Source: Metallyticus violacea
Taxonomy: Eukaryota; Arthropoda; Insecta; Mantodea; Metallyticidae
Assembly: GCA_030762175.1 (NCBI GenBank)
Contig: CM060846.1
Location: 305,880,512-305,944,511 of the forward strand
DNA: 64,000 nucleotides
Direction of reading: 5' to 3'
Position 1 is the first letter of the stretch, and every line of letters starts with the position of its first letter. Both the position numbers and the translations under genes were made by a program. Shown here in pieces: positions 20,735 to 31,700 of this stretch. The notes under the pieces are model-generated. The model was given only the letters and a program-made list of their open reading frames with translations, was not told the DNA's origin and did no database searches.

Positions 20735-21560
20735 TGGCTCCTCTCTGGTGGTGATTTTTTTACAAATTGGAAATTTGTATTACATTCTCCTGTATTGTCG
20801 AAATTCATAAAATGATCTCTCTGTTTATGAATGTAAATCTTCTCCCACATGTCCAATTCTGTATGTCCATGTACTTCTTTAAGTAACTTAATTTCTTTTT
20901 TATGTTGTGATTATCTATCCAAAAATGGTTTGCCACCATTGACCTATCTATCTGTTTGTACCTAACATTTCTGAGATGTTCCTTTTAGTTTTTCCAACAT
21001 ATATCTTATCACATTCTTTACATGTTATTTTGTAGATGCCAGACTTTTTCTCCTGTGAAATGTTATTAAAGGTGTTGTCCACTAAAGCATTTTTAGAGTG
21101 TATGTGTTAACCAGTGCCAATTTAATGTTCAAATCTTTAAAAAAAAATTGGAATTTATTCATAGCTAGTAGCTATGAATAAATTCCAATGGCAGGTGAGG
21201 TCTTTAAAAACCAGTCTCTCTTTTTCAGTCAATAGTGTGGTGGTATTTTGATCAATTTCTTCTTTAGGAATCTATTAAGTTTTTGTTTACTAAATTTTTG
21301 TTAAAACCATTTACAATGGCAATCTCCTGTATCTTCTCAAATTCTTTTATATTCTCCTCTTTACTGATTGGTAAATTCACCAGTCTATATGTTAAGCTGT
21401 TAAAAATTGTGTGTTTGTGACCTATGGTGTTGAACCCACATGATTTTATATAGTTATCTGAGTCAGTATCCTTTCTATAAATTTCAAATTCTAAAATTTC
21501 ATGATTCTTATTATTTTTTATATTTAAAAATGGCAACATTCTCTTTGTTTCTGTTTCAAG
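20735..21560 (-). pseudogene. Penelope RT C-terminus and GIY-YIG endonuclease, minus-strand arm
   Basis: The longest open piece is 21264-21539, beginning MLPFLNIKNNKNHEILEFEI, followed by GHKHTIFNSLTYRLVNLPIS, the HKxxxxNSLxxRLxxxPxS block after the Penelope RT palm. GIY-YIG sequence (DKIYVGKTK) follows in another frame at about 20985-21010, then EIKLLKE and ELDMWEKIYIHK. It mirrors the arm at 21960-22785. A 20-bp inverted duplication lies at 21151-21190. Broken by frameshifts. Confidence 0.75.
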
Positions 21561-21593
21561 TGTGAGGGATATATTCCTGTCTTATATATTTAA

Positions 21594-22785
21594 ATGTTCA
21601 AAACATCTTCAACTAATTCTTTTTTCCCTATACTAAAAATGTTGTCAACGTATCTGTACCAGCATTTATATAGAAACATCTGTATTAACCAGTCCTATTT
21701 TAATTTTGCAGGAGAATTCTATATACAGAAAAGAGGTCTGACAATGGGAAATCCTTTGCCCTCCTTTCTGGCAGATTTATTCATGAGTACATTTGAAACT
21801 CACATAATTTCTGCCTTCCCACATTATTTTAATTGCTGGTACAGATATGCTGACAACATTTTTAGTTTAGTGAAAAAGAATTAGTTGAAGATGCTTTGAA
21901 ACTTTTAAATATACAAAACAGGAATATATTCCTCACACTTGAAACAGAAACAAAGGGAATGTTGCTGTTTTTAGATATAAAAATTAATAAAAATCATGGA
22001 AATTTTAGAATTTGAAATTTATAGAAAGGTTACTCACACAGATAACTATATAAAATCATGTGGGTTCAACCCCATAGCTCACAAGCACACAATTTTTAAC
22101 AGCTTAACATATAGATTGGTGAATTTACCAATCAGTAAAGAGGAGTACAAAAAAGAATTTGAGAAGATACAGGAGATTGCTTTTATAAATGGTTTTAACA
22201 AAAATTTAGTAAACAAAATACTTAATAGATTCCAAAAGAAGAAATTGATCAAGAATACCACCACACTATTGACTGAAAAAGAGAGCCCGGTTTTTAAAAA
22301 ATTCACCTACCATCCAGTAGCTATGAATAAATTCCATTTTTTTTAAAGATTTGAACATTAAATTGGCACTGGTTAACACGTACACTCTAAAAATGCTTTA
22401 GTGGACAACACCTTTAATAACATTTCACAGGAGAAAAAGTCAAGCATCTCAAAACAGCATGTATAGAATGTGATAAGATATATGTTGGAAAAACTAAAAG
22501 GAACATACGAACACGGTTAATGGAACATCTCAGAAATGTTAAGTACAAATAGATAGATAGGTCAGCGGTGGCACACCATTTTTGGATAGATAGTCATAAC
22601 ATAAAAAAAGAAATTAAGTTACTTAAAGAAGAACTTGGATGGACAGAATTGGACATATGGGAGAAAATTTACATTCATAAACATAGAGATCATCTTATGA
22701 ATTTCGACATTACAGGAGAATGTAATACAAATTTGCAGTTTGTAAAAAAATTACCACCAGAGAGGAGCCATAGGTCCTCATAGAC
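21594..22785 (+). pseudogene. Penelope RT and GIY-YIG endonuclease, plus-strand part
   Basis: RT piece at 21594-21884: NQSYFNFAGEFYI, then QKRGLTMGNPLPSFLADLFM and WYRYADNIFSLVKK, where the catalytic YxDD reads YADN. After a frame break comes GFNPIAHKHTIFNSLTYRLV (open piece 21996-22346), then YVGKTKRNIRTRLMEHLRNV (about 22480-22540), the YIG-type nuclease core. A last open piece (22568-22783) contains AHHFWIDSHNIKKEIKLLKE and IWEKIYIHKHRDHLMNFDIT. RT copies RNA and the GIY-YIG nuclease nicks the target in this family. Frameshifts and the changed YxDD make it inactive. Confidence 0.8.
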
Positions 22786-22815
22786 GTTAGTTTCTCCTAC
22801 CATTCATCAAGTTGA

Positions 22816-22850
22816 TTGAAGATGAAGAGCATGTCTCTTCGAAAATGGTC
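22816..22850 (+). ncRNA. hammerhead-ribozyme-like module, Penelope 3' end
   Basis: Core TTGAAGA (22816-22822, CUGANGA with only the first base changed), an extra T, stem GAAGAG (22824-22829), loop CATGT, stem CTCTTC (22835-22840), GAAA (22841-22844), then ATGGTC. It lies just after the GIY-YIG frame. Stem II is perfect. Stem I is not evident and the CATG palindrome is replaced, so this copy is probably inactive. A related minus-strand version is at about 20395-20440. Confidence 0.4.
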
Positions 22851-22927
22851 CCACTGTATTTAAAAGTAAGTGAAGCATAAGAGTGTGTTAGACAACAGAT
22901 TAGTTAGAGTTTACAGATATAATGACT

Positions 22928-23360
22928 GTTACTATAAATGCAACATGTTTGATATTGAAAGTCATTTACAGCCAATGTATGAAAATATTTCACTTTTATT
23001 TTCATATTTTTTAGATTTTAGCACAAATAAGGGCACTTTTAGTGCATAGTTGTATGTTTATATATCCATTTTTAGTGTATAAATTTTTGCAGTCTAATTA
23101 TAAATTGTTACTTTCCCATGATATTTATAAGCAATAGAATAATTCACTGTTAATTAGTCATTCAGTGTTTTCTTTTATTCTGTGAGTTTAAGGATGGGTT
23201 CTAATAAATTTTCAGTAGAACGTAGCACACCTAGGCTTGGCCTGACAACATGCACGCATGCACACACATTTAAGTACAACCATGCAAAAATCTCCTAGTA
23301 TCAATAAAATATTTGTCAGCAATTACTTGCATAATGTGCAGCACATTTCATCTGGCTCAC
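22928..23360. other. intron of the coiled-coil gene, nothing recognised
   Basis: AT-rich, with a short (CACA)-rich stretch at about 23250. It is the start, in the gene's sense, of the 17.2-kb intron that begins at the donor at 23360. Confidence 0.5.
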
Positions 23361-23491
23361 CTCTCTTCCTGCCTGCTCTGTGCATATCTCTGTATGATAT
23401 CCAGTATGGTCTTCAGCTCTTGTTCCGCCTTTGCACAATCCTCCATTAGCACAGTATTTGAAGGAATTACACTTACTGGAGGACAAGTTAC
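23361..23491 (-). CDS. coiled-coil protein, exon b (internal)
   Basis: An internal exon of 131 bp. The acceptor is TTCACCATGCAG just right of 23491; the donor is GAG|GTGAGC at 23361. The frame reads VTCPPVSVIPSNTVLMEDCA, then KAEQELKTILDIIQRYAQSR and QEE. A short Pro/Val-rich linker is followed by a helix with heptad-like Leu/Ile spacing. It begins in phase 0, matching the 62087-62185 exon, and ends in phase 2, matching the exon at 6167. The ATG further right (CTTCACCATG) is inside the acceptor and is not a start. It is flanked by about 38.6 kb of intron on one side and 17.2 kb on the other. The family is not recognised. Confidence 0.7.
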
Positions 23492-24714
23492 CTGCATGGT
23501 GAAGATACATATAAATACAAAAGCATGCATATAATTATATTTTTTCATATATATGTACACCATAAGACAAAAGAATGACCAAACTCTTGAAGCATTAAAT
23601 GTGTTCTGCTTGGCTCAGCACTTAAATCACATCATGTCTCTGCATGAAGGTCTTACAATCTTTAGGTTTATTCTGTCATTACCAGTCACATTGTGTTGTC
23701 CATATTAGGCATATATGGATAGTCAAACAGTTAAAATCAGTTGTCTAGCAATACGAACTAATGAAGTTCAAATTCCACCCATGCATGATTTTTCTCTTTG
23801 TTATTTTTGGAAGTAAAAATAATGTATAGTATACACATGATTATATAGCTTCCAAATGGAAAGGTTTATTTAAATTTTAAGATATTTATGCTCACACATA
23901 CATAAAAAAATGTAATCTTTGTTATCAAAATAAACAGTAAATTAATAATTATTTTTAAATGATATAAACACAATTTATACTTTCTTTTTAGTTTTTACTT
24001 TAGAATATTTATATAATGTGGCATTTATTTTCATAATAAAGATAATTAATTTAACTTTTTATATTTGAGCATATGCCTTAAAATTCAAATATATGTTGTC
24101 CATTAAAAGTTAACTGTTAACATTATACCACATATTAAATATTAATTTTATTTGCAAACACTAACAAATATAAATTCAAGCATAATGAGGATATGGAACT
24201 AAGTACTTCTTATTATTAGACATGCAAATTTGTTTACTCAGACATTAGATCACATGATACAAACAGACACATTTCCTGTTTATGGCATAACGAGCATGAA
24301 CTGAAGGAAGCATTAAAACATGTATTGTAAACCCTTGCATCAGCGAATGTTTCCGAGGTTTTCCAAATCAAACATGGTTTATGCATGTTGCTAATTTCCG
24401 TATTAGACTGCACAGATGTCTGGTTACAGGAAGCAAGCAATAGCAATAATCTTATAAGTATAAATAAAAAATTTATGAAAGTATATGCACTTAATTAGGG
24501 AATATGATAGTACAGCTATTTATATGGATGTAAACCTTCAATGGAAATGCAAAATATTTAATATTCTCAAAATTTATCTAGAGAGGATGTATGAATTTTA
24601 TGCTCTGTGCTCTACAGAATGATTGTTTTAGTGTCTATATATTTTAATATACCATTAAAATCATATCAAAACAATGCAGTATCAAATCATAAAGTCAAAA
24701 TTTATTAACTTAAT
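23492..24714. other. intron DNA, no gene recognised
   Basis: Very AT-rich. A tRNA B-box-like AGTTCAAATTCCACCC at about 23765 with a nearby TTGTCTAGCAATACG suggests a decayed tRNA-derived repeat, but no family partner was found in the window. Confidence 0.4.
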
Positions 24715-25090
24715 TATCAGAATTGCAATAAAATATATATAGGAAAGACAAAGAGAAACTTTGAAATCTGCACAAAAGAACATTTCAGAAAAATTAAATA
24801 CAAGCATATTGAAATATCAGTAGTTGCAGTACATTTCTGAGTCAAAAATCATGACTTTAAAATGAAGACTTAATCATTAAAAACAGTCAAGAATGCAGCA
24901 GAGTTGTCAACTTGGAAAGAGATTTGTATTATAAAAAAGCAAGAACTATTATGAACTTCAAGATTACACCATGGATTGACTTAAGTAAATTCATTCTGCC
25001 ATTGCTAGAGGAAAAGAGTCTCCAGCTGCTGATGATGATATTGAATGCTCTTGGAACATGTTCTGGATTTTAAACAAGTGAGGTATAATA
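24715..25090 (+). pseudogene. Penelope GIY-YIG fragment and 3' end
   Basis: Plus-strand reading NYQNCNKIYIGKTKRNFEIC, then TKEHFRKIKYKHIEISVVAV, the YIG half of the nuclease. HF*VKNHDFKMKT follows, and IMNFKITPWID after frame breaks. It ends with a hammerhead-like stretch: CTGATGA (25029-25035, the exact consensus core), a weak stem, GGAACATG (25053-25060), TTCTGG. The RT domain is absent, so the copy is 5'-truncated, as is usual for retroelements. Confidence 0.65.
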
Positions 25091-25708
25091 GTGAACTATG
25101 TCTACTGCTATTATCAAATGATATTTTCCTTCACTGTTAATTCTTCATTATTGACATCTTTATTGATGCAATGAATAAACTTATTGCATTTTCAAAGAGG
25201 AACAAAAATTGCCAGATATTTATAGCTGGAAACATTAATATTAATATAATGACGATGATGATTATTATTGGTTAGGGGATACAAAATAGCTAAGGTCATT
25301 AGCGCCTAAACACACTAAAAACTGCGCCAAGAGTAAAGGAATAAATAATAAATACTCTACACAAAGTGTATGAAATAACAAACAACAGCACTTTGGGCAA
25401 AAAAAAAAAAATACATAACAACTAACAAGGGTAATACAGTCAACAACAAACAAGACTGGTAACAAAAACACAGCTGCAAGAGGTGAAAATGTAGCAATTT
25501 TAAAATGGTATAAAATTGTAACACTAAAACCCCAAAACAAATAAAAAGGGTACAATCGTCAACAAAAAACAAAAGACTGGTACTAAAACACATCAGTAAG
25601 AGCTGAAAACACAACAGTTTTAAAATAGTCTAAAAATGCCGTGATGAATAAAATGATATAACCCCACACCTTGCTCCAAAAACCACAAACATGGATAAAA
25701 TGGAGCAC

Positions 25709-26341
25709 TCACTCAACAGCAACCACATCATCTGCAATTAGGTCCTCAATAGAGGAGAGCAAACCTAGGGAAAGTTTAAAAGCTGCTCGATGATGGCATT
25801 CAAGTAAAATGTGACACACTGTAAAGGGGTGGTCACAATAAAGACATGTTGGAGCTGGTTCACCATTAAAAAGGTGACGGTGGCTAAAACGACAATGCCC
25901 AATTCTCAAACATGCTAAAATCACTTCTTCGCGACGAACTGCGCGAGAAGTCGGCCAGTTAAAAGGGCTGGATTTACATTCTCGAAGCTTGTTGCTAGGG
26001 ATTAAATTCCACTCCTCACGCCAGCGGGAGAGAACGCCTCGACTTAAAGAATGTTTAAAATTCCCCGCGTAAAAACGTTGCTCATATTCAGCAGGGTCTA
26101 AAAGGGCGGATTTAGCTGCGACATTTGCGGCCTCGTTGCCTGCGTGTCCCACATGTTCAGGTACCCACAGCAGTGTTATCCTGACGCCAGCGTCCAGAAG
26201 TGTACACACTGCATCCTGGATCTTCTGTACAAGAGGCTGGTAGTTGTACAGCTTTTTCAAAGATAAAAGGACACTCAAAGAATCGAAACAAATAACACTG
26301 TTCGCCAGCCACTGGTCAGCAATAAATAAAATAAATAGCAT
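25709..26341 (-). pseudogene. RNase H and C-terminal zinc region of LINE copy A
   Basis: The longest intact piece of the element, about 210 codons. It holds CFDSLSVLL (compare the SDSxSVLxxL motif with catalytic Asp), WVPEHVGHAGNEAANVAA (compare WxPGHxGxxGNExAD) and the CxxC...H...C tail CLYCDHPFTVCHILLECHH. The first catalytic block (ELYAI) is cut by an insertion of a SINE tail fragment at 26357-26425. The ATG is not a true start; this is the ORF2 C-terminus. Confidence 0.75.
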
Positions 26342-26356
26342 AAAGCTACGCCAAAA

Positions 26357-26425
26357 AAAAAAAAAAAAAAAAAAAACGCTGATGACCTGAGCTGTTAAAG
26401 AGCGTCCATAAATAAATAATTCAAA
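26357..26425 (+). repeat. SINE family A 3'-tail fragment preceded by an A-run
   Basis: A run of 24 A (about 26357-26380) followed by CGCTGATGACCTGAGCTGTT and GAGCGTCCATAAATAAATA, which is the last about 45 bp of family A. The A-run is on the 5' side, where the SINE body should be. It interrupts the RNase H domain of LINE copy A. Confidence 0.75.
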
Positions 26426-26443
26426 TCCGCCATAAAATAGATG

Positions 26444-27605
26444 TCACAACGTTAAGACCAAACGTAAAATTAGTTCCATTAAAAACAAAGGCACATCCAA
26501 CTCCCGTGTCAGAGCCGTCGCTATATATAAAATTTCATCCAGTAAAAGAAGAGATGATCTCGCCAAAATAACAACGAATAATAGGTGCTGCGATCGAAGA
26601 CTTAGGACAGGACGTAAGCCCAAGATGAACGGGGGCCTCTGCTGAAAGCCAAGGGGAGAGGGTGTTTGCGCGGTTAGGAAAAAGGCAGGTAACTCCACGT
26701 CCAATGTACGTAACAACTCCCGAAAACGAAACCCGGGAGGACTAGGAGTAAAAGACCGAGCAGCATATAAAGGAGCGAGAGACACATTAAAAAACGGCTC
26801 ATTCGTGGGATGACGAGGTTGCGCAGCTAGTCGACAACCATAAGCAGCAAGTAAAAGATCCCCACAATAAAACAACGGATGTTCTCCAGACTCCGCACAC
26901 AAACTTGACACAGAACTTGTTGGGAATATTCCAATGGCCACACGGATACCCCGGTGATGAATGGGGTTAAGGCGACGAAGAATGGAAGGTCGCGCAGGGC
27001 CATAAACAACACAGCCATAATTCAGTTTGGACCGGATTAAAGAGCGGTATAGACGTAAAAGAACAGTCCGGTCAGCTCCCCATGATGTGCCACTTAAAAC
27101 ACGTAAAATACAATAAGAACGTTCACACTTGCCTTTGAGTTGTGCTATATGCGATGACCAGCATAATTTTCTATCAAATACCAAGCCAAGGAACCTAACT
27201 TCGTCTGCGAAAGAGAGAGCGTCTGGTCCAAGATGGAAAGATGGTGGAGGATACTCCTTATGACGCCAAAAGTTCATGCATACGGTCTTCTCTGCGGAGA
27301 AACGCAACCCGTGGTTTACACTCCAAGCGTAAAGACGGTCGAGACAGCATTGGAGGCGGCGTTCCAAAAGACAAGTTCTCCGAGAGGAAAAAAAAAAAGA
27401 TAGCAAAATCGTCAACGAACAAAGACGATTGGATTCCTGGCGGTAAACACTCATTGCTTGAATTGATAGCGGTGGCAAACAGTGTGCAACTAAGTATCGA
27501 GCCCTGAGGTACACCGTTCTCTTGAATAAAAGTAGATGATAAAACTGATTCCACGTGAACATTAAAAAGCCGGTCTTTCATAAACGCCTGAATAAAAACA
27601 AACAT
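26444..27605 (-). pseudogene. reverse transcriptase region of LINE copy A
   Basis: Two overlapping open pieces (26444-27562 and 27258-27605) hold the RT palm and thumb. NGVPQGSILSCTLFATAIN (about 27480-27540) matches the GVPQGSVLSPxLF block, FVDDFAIFF is the catalytic box, FLGLVFDRKLCWSSHI is the FLGxxLDxxL block, and LIRSKLNYGCVVYG is a thumb block. The frame shifts between the VPQGS/FVDD part and the FLG part. It is the core of a jockey/I-group ORF2. Confidence 0.75.
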
Positions 27606-30268
27606 ACCTCATCATATATGCCAATCATGAAGCTTCGAAGGATACCGCTTCTCCAACAAGTGTCATAGGCTTTCTCCATACCAAAGAAAACGGCGATCGT
27701 TTGGCACTGCCGTACAAAACCGTCCATTAGTGGGTGGAAAGACACACAAAATGGTCGACAGAGGAGCGATGACGCCGAAAACCGCACTGGACGTTCGTTA
27801 ATAAGTGCCTCGACTCTAACCACCACATAAGCCGCCCATTAATCATGCGTTCCATCACCTTGCAGACGCAGCTGGTGAGGGAAATCGGACGGCAGCTGGA
27901 AGGAAGTTGTGGATCTTTTCCAGGTTTAGGTAAGCGAAGCAGAACAGAAAGATAAGTCTAAATGAGAAAAAATGTGAGAACTGTCAGAAAGAAAAGTGGG
28001 TTGACCAGTGTTGGGCAGAGTAAGATGGTGGCGATCCAGAATAATTGCCAAAATGCTACCCCTGGCACATTCGGTGGTAGAACCCCACAGGGGATGATGC
28101 GCATTAAAATCTCCCAAAAGTAGGACAGGGAGTGGTAGCTGAGGTCCTCGAAATCAGTCACGGCGACAGTAGCAGATGGAGGTAGGTAAAGAGTGCAAAC
28201 TGTAAAATTAAGGCCAGAAAAGAAAACTGTAGCTGCAGCAGCCTATAAGTCGGAAGGTTTAGTGAACAACTAAACACATACACGTCATCTCTGATGAGAA
28301 ATAAAATTCCGCCGTGCGCGGGAGTGCAGTCTTCGGGAGGAAGATCGTAGCTCAATGATGAGTACCGCGTAAAGTAAAAGCATCCTGTGGTCGAAGCTTA
28401 GTTTATTAGAGACGCAAGCGGAGAGTCAAAAGTAAAAGTAACCACAGATCAAGTCTTTGGCTGCGGAGCCCACGCATATTCCAAGAAAGGATAGCCATAG
28501 TTAAGATAAAATAAAAAAAAAAAAAAATACCACCATACTTCTTAGTCGGTCCAGAACGAATCAACCGTCCTTTCTTCAGTCGCGTGGGACTAGGTGGTTT
28601 TCCAAGAACAGGCACATCCTGCTCCATGACCTCCTCAAGGGAGGGCTCTCTCTCTGAGAAGCATTCACCGATTCCAACACCTGGAATCGGTTGGATGTGG
28701 AAATAAGCGGTGACGGCGACCCCTAGCAGACTTGCTCCCATCATGGGAGTGAGATCTCCGAGGAGAAGGGCTCTTTCACTTATCCTCTTCATAAAGTCAG
28801 TCCTAGTATAAGCGGTCTTGAATTTAATTTCCGGGGCATTAAACACTACCTGCTTGGGCTTCACGGTAGTTCGTTTCAGAGAACATGGTGCATTAGGGAC
28901 CCGTGTAAATACAAGGTCGCAGATCTATCTAAAGAATTAGTTAGGTGGAGAAGATTGGAAAAGGAGGAAGATAGGCAAACATTAAAATAAATAAATAAAT
29001 AAAATTAAAAAAAAAGTTATAAATGTTAATAAAAGAAAAAAGGGAATAGTGGCAGTGGAAAATGAGTGAGAAAATTAAGGAAGCATTAGTTGTTAAAGAT
29101 AGTAAATACATATGGGCAGTAGTAAAGGAGATATACAGAAAGAAAAGGGAAGGGAATAAAATAATGCCGAAGGAATGGGCTAATTACTTTAGGGGCTTGA
29201 TAGGAGTTGGGAGGGTAGGAAAGTATGATATAGAATGTAGTAGTGTTGTAAATAGAGTAGAATGTTTGGATAAAAAATTTAGTATGAAAGCGATAGGAGA
29301 GCAGATTAAAACACTGAAAAGGAATAAGGCAGCAGGAGTGGATGGAATTCCAGGGTAGCTCTGGAAAGCATTTGTAAAAATTGAGGGAGGTATTAGATTT
29401 TTAAATGAAATATTAAATAAAATAATGGAGAGGAAGGTAATACTAAGTCCTGAAAAGTGAGTATGATCGTACCCTTATATAAATTAAAAGGAGATATCAA
29501 TAAGCCAAATAATTATAGAAGAATTAGTCTGTTATCCATACTGGGGGAAGATATATATGGGTATATTGGCTGGAAGACTGCATGAATGGGCAGAGAAGGA
29601 AGGTAAACTCTCGGAGTTCCAGGCAGGTTTCAGAAAAGGTAGGAGAAAATTAGACTATATAAAGATAATGTGGATTATGTTGGATAAATATTTGAGAAAT
29701 AAAAAGGGAAAAGTGTATATTTTCTTGCAGATTTTGAAAAAGCATTTGATACAATAAATAGGGATGCCTTGGCTTATAAGCTAAAAAGTATAGAAGTGAG
29801 TAATGAGTTTGTGCTGGGATCATAAAGACTTTATGAAGGAAACAGATTCGGTGTTAGGTATGATAAGAAATAGAATTACATAGTATACAACCAAAAAATT
29901 GGATTGAGACAACGGTGTGAATTAAGACCAATAATTTTTAATTTATTTATAGATGATATTCTCGAAAGGATTAGAGGGAAAAAAATAGACATTGTATGGT
30001 AGTTGGCAAGAGGGAAATACAAGGGTTGCTTTTGACTGATGATCTTAAAATAGGAGCAATTATGGTGATAGGACTCTAGGGGGGTATTGATGAGATAAGT
30101 AATTATTGTGCAAAGTGGGGCTTAATGATAAATGATAAAAAAAAAAAAAAAAGGTACAAAATTAAGGAAAGATGCGAAATGGTAATCCTGGTAAGATATT
30201 GGAAGTAGTGAAGGAGTTTGATTATTTTGGGGTGAGATTTGGAAGTAATAGAAGATGGGAGGCACAGA

Positions 30269-30553
30269 ATGAATGAATGAAAGAATGGTGTTTAACGCCC
30301 GTTTTTGCTACAGAGGTACCACAGGTGATGGACACTGATACATGAGATGAAATGATACATTGGGAAAGGATTTATTTTTAAGGAAGGAAATGTTCCAGGC
30401 CTAAGTTTAGGGTACCTCCCCAGCATTTGCCATTTATGAGGACTGAGGAAAACCTGGAAAAAACCTCAATCAGGGAGGACAGTCCTGGCAGTATTCGAAC
30501 CCACACCTCCCACTCACAGTCCGCCCATAACGACCTTGGCCACCTGTGGCAGT
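30269..30553 (-). repeat. SINE family B, copy 2
   Basis: Full-length copy on the minus strand, between two copies of GGAGGCACAGA (30258-30268 and 30554-30564), a perfect 11-bp target-site duplication. The (AATG)n-like tail is at the left (GAATGAATGAATGAAAGAAT) and the tRNA-like head with B box GTATTCGAACCCAC (plus sense) at the right. The tail is a tetranucleotide repeat rather than poly(A). Confidence 0.9.
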
Positions 30554-31456
30554 GGAGGCACAGACAAAATGTGTGCAAGTTAAAGGAAAACAGGCAATAA
30601 CAGCTGTTAGAATAAGTTTGTTAAGATCCCAAAATTATCTATGAAATTGTTGGAGAGAGTATATGAGGCAGTGGTAGAAACCAGGATGTTGTATGCAGTG
30701 GAAATTTGGGGAGTCGAAGAGGGGTGGAGGAAGGTAGATATGGCTCATAGAATGTTTTGTAGGGAAGTTTTGGGATTACCTAAAAGTTCTCTGGGGAAAG
30801 TTAGTGTGTTAGAATAAGGAAGGATACGGAGGAAAGGTATAATTATAGAGTAATGAAATATTGGTATGGAATGTCTTATATATCAAAAAGAGGTCTTGGG
30901 AAGGAAGAATTGGTATTGGGAGGTGGGGAAGGTATTAGAAGATATAGGTTTTGGGAATATATGGAGAATGGGTGAAATTAATGAGAATGGATTCTGGAAG
31001 ATGGTTAGACAGGGGATAGAAGATTTGAAATATAAGAGATATGGGCTAGTTTAGAAGGTAAATCTCCTTTGGTTGTATATAAAAGAATTAAACAGAATTG
31101 GGGATGAAAGAAGTATATTGATATTTGTGATCAAATGCGTAGGATGCAGTTGGGCATGGATGCATACAGGAGTAATACTCATGAAAGGATATACAGGAAG
31201 TGACAATGAAGTATGTAAAATGTGTGGGGGAGTAGTTAGTGTGTCCCATTATTTATTCGAATGTGATATGGTTAAAAGGTGGGGGGGAAGTTTGGGATAA
31301 TAAAGGGGATAATTTACAGGAAGATATGGTGGTGATAAACATGTTCAGAAATAAAGGTATAGAAAGCATGCTGAAAATGGGAAATTCTGGGAAAAGTTAA
31401 AGAGTAGTGGAATCAAAATAAAAAGAAAGAAAAAGAAGATAAATAAAGAAGGAAAG

Positions 31457-31648
31457 AATAAGAGGTTTCTTAAATGTAAATTGGAACTTGCACAGTGAAG
31501 CTAATCATATTAATTGATATCATTGTATGATTCAGTTGAACTACACACTCTTAAAGCTTCACTTACTTTTCATAAACGTATGTGAAGCTTTAAGAGTGTG
31601 TCGTTCAACTGAATCATACAATGATATCAATTAATAAGAGGTTTCTTA
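31457..31648. mobile_element. 160-bp foldback element with 16-bp target-site duplication
   Basis: The insertion is 31473-31632, between two copies of AATAAGAGGTTTCTTA (31457-31472 and 31633-31648). The tail at the left contains GGAACTTGCACAGTGAAG, as in the Penelope insertion at 20264-22917. Two arms of about 57 bp follow (ATTAATTGATATCATTGTAT and AAGCTTCACTTAC on the left side), nearly perfect, with one base skipped and a short centre (TTTTCATAA). It ends just outside where the hammerhead-like module lies in its relatives. No coding sequence. Confidence 0.75.
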
Positions 31649-31700
31649 TAACCATACAACCTGGGGGTTAAGGAGGTAGGAAACAGTGTTTAGATTAACG

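Larger units (their letters stand above)
20254..22927. mobile_element. Penelope-like insertion in inverted (foldback) form with 10-bp target-site duplication
   Basis: The insertion is 20264-22917, between two copies of TATAATGACT (20254-20263 and 22918-22927). From left to right: a tail with GGAACTCACACAGTGAAG (about 20316), a minus-strand copy of the Penelope 3' half (20338 to about 21560, holding a later SINE), a single central stretch with RT blocks, and a plus-strand copy of the same 3' half (about 21960-22917). The arms are therefore divergent, with the 5' coding part in the middle. Such inverted, partly duplicated insertions are characteristic of Penelope elements. The one-sided tail matches the small foldback elements elsewhere in the window. 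Confidence 0.8.
25265..28910 (-). mobile_element. jockey/I-type LINE, copy A, degenerate
   Basis: Minus-strand order: ORF1 end at 28406-28864 (with a proline-rich VPVLGKPPSPTRLKKGR); endonuclease start ILSWNMRGLRSQ (about 28490); endonuclease MGDFNAHHPLWGS (about 28100); RT MEKAYDTCWR (about 27665); catalytic FVDDFAIFF (about 27430); thumb and RNase H; and at 25709-26341 RNase H (VICFDSL; LLWVPEHVGHAGNEAANVAA) with the zinc-type tail CLYCDHPFTVCHILLECHH. Frameshifts and stops occur. It is more GC-rich than its surroundings. The 3' end reaches a (GAT)-rich tail at about 25250. Copy B at 41520-46170 is the same family in the same orientation. Confidence 0.8.
28915..31700 (+). mobile_element. 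degenerate LINE (RT), second copy of the 3015-5174 family
   Basis: Plus-strand blocks: NKAAGVDGIPG (about 29327-29358); KLSEFQAGFRKGRR (about 29605); a DFEKAFDTINRDAL tract (about 29730); FNLFIDDILERI (about 29937); EFDYFGVRFGSN (about 30210); and IGFGNIWRMGEINENGFWKM (about 30940). A final zinc-like CKMCGGVVSVSHYLFECD (about 31210) follows. The catalytic box is degraded (LLTDD). Its start abuts the 5' end of LINE copy A head to head. A family B SINE (30269-30553) and a foldback element (31473-31632) are inserted in it. Confidence 0.7.

Noticed and set aside
21996..22346. A separate 116-residue protein gene
   Set aside because: It is the conserved region after the RT palm of Penelope, mirrored in the opposite arm.
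25265..25614. Hydrophobic multi-pass membrane protein
   Set aside because: It is T-rich antisense of the A-rich 3' region of LINE copy A; no family resemblance.
26444..27562. The longest open frame in the window as a host gene
   Set aside because: It holds RT blocks of a LINE and is frameshifted relative to its catalytic box.
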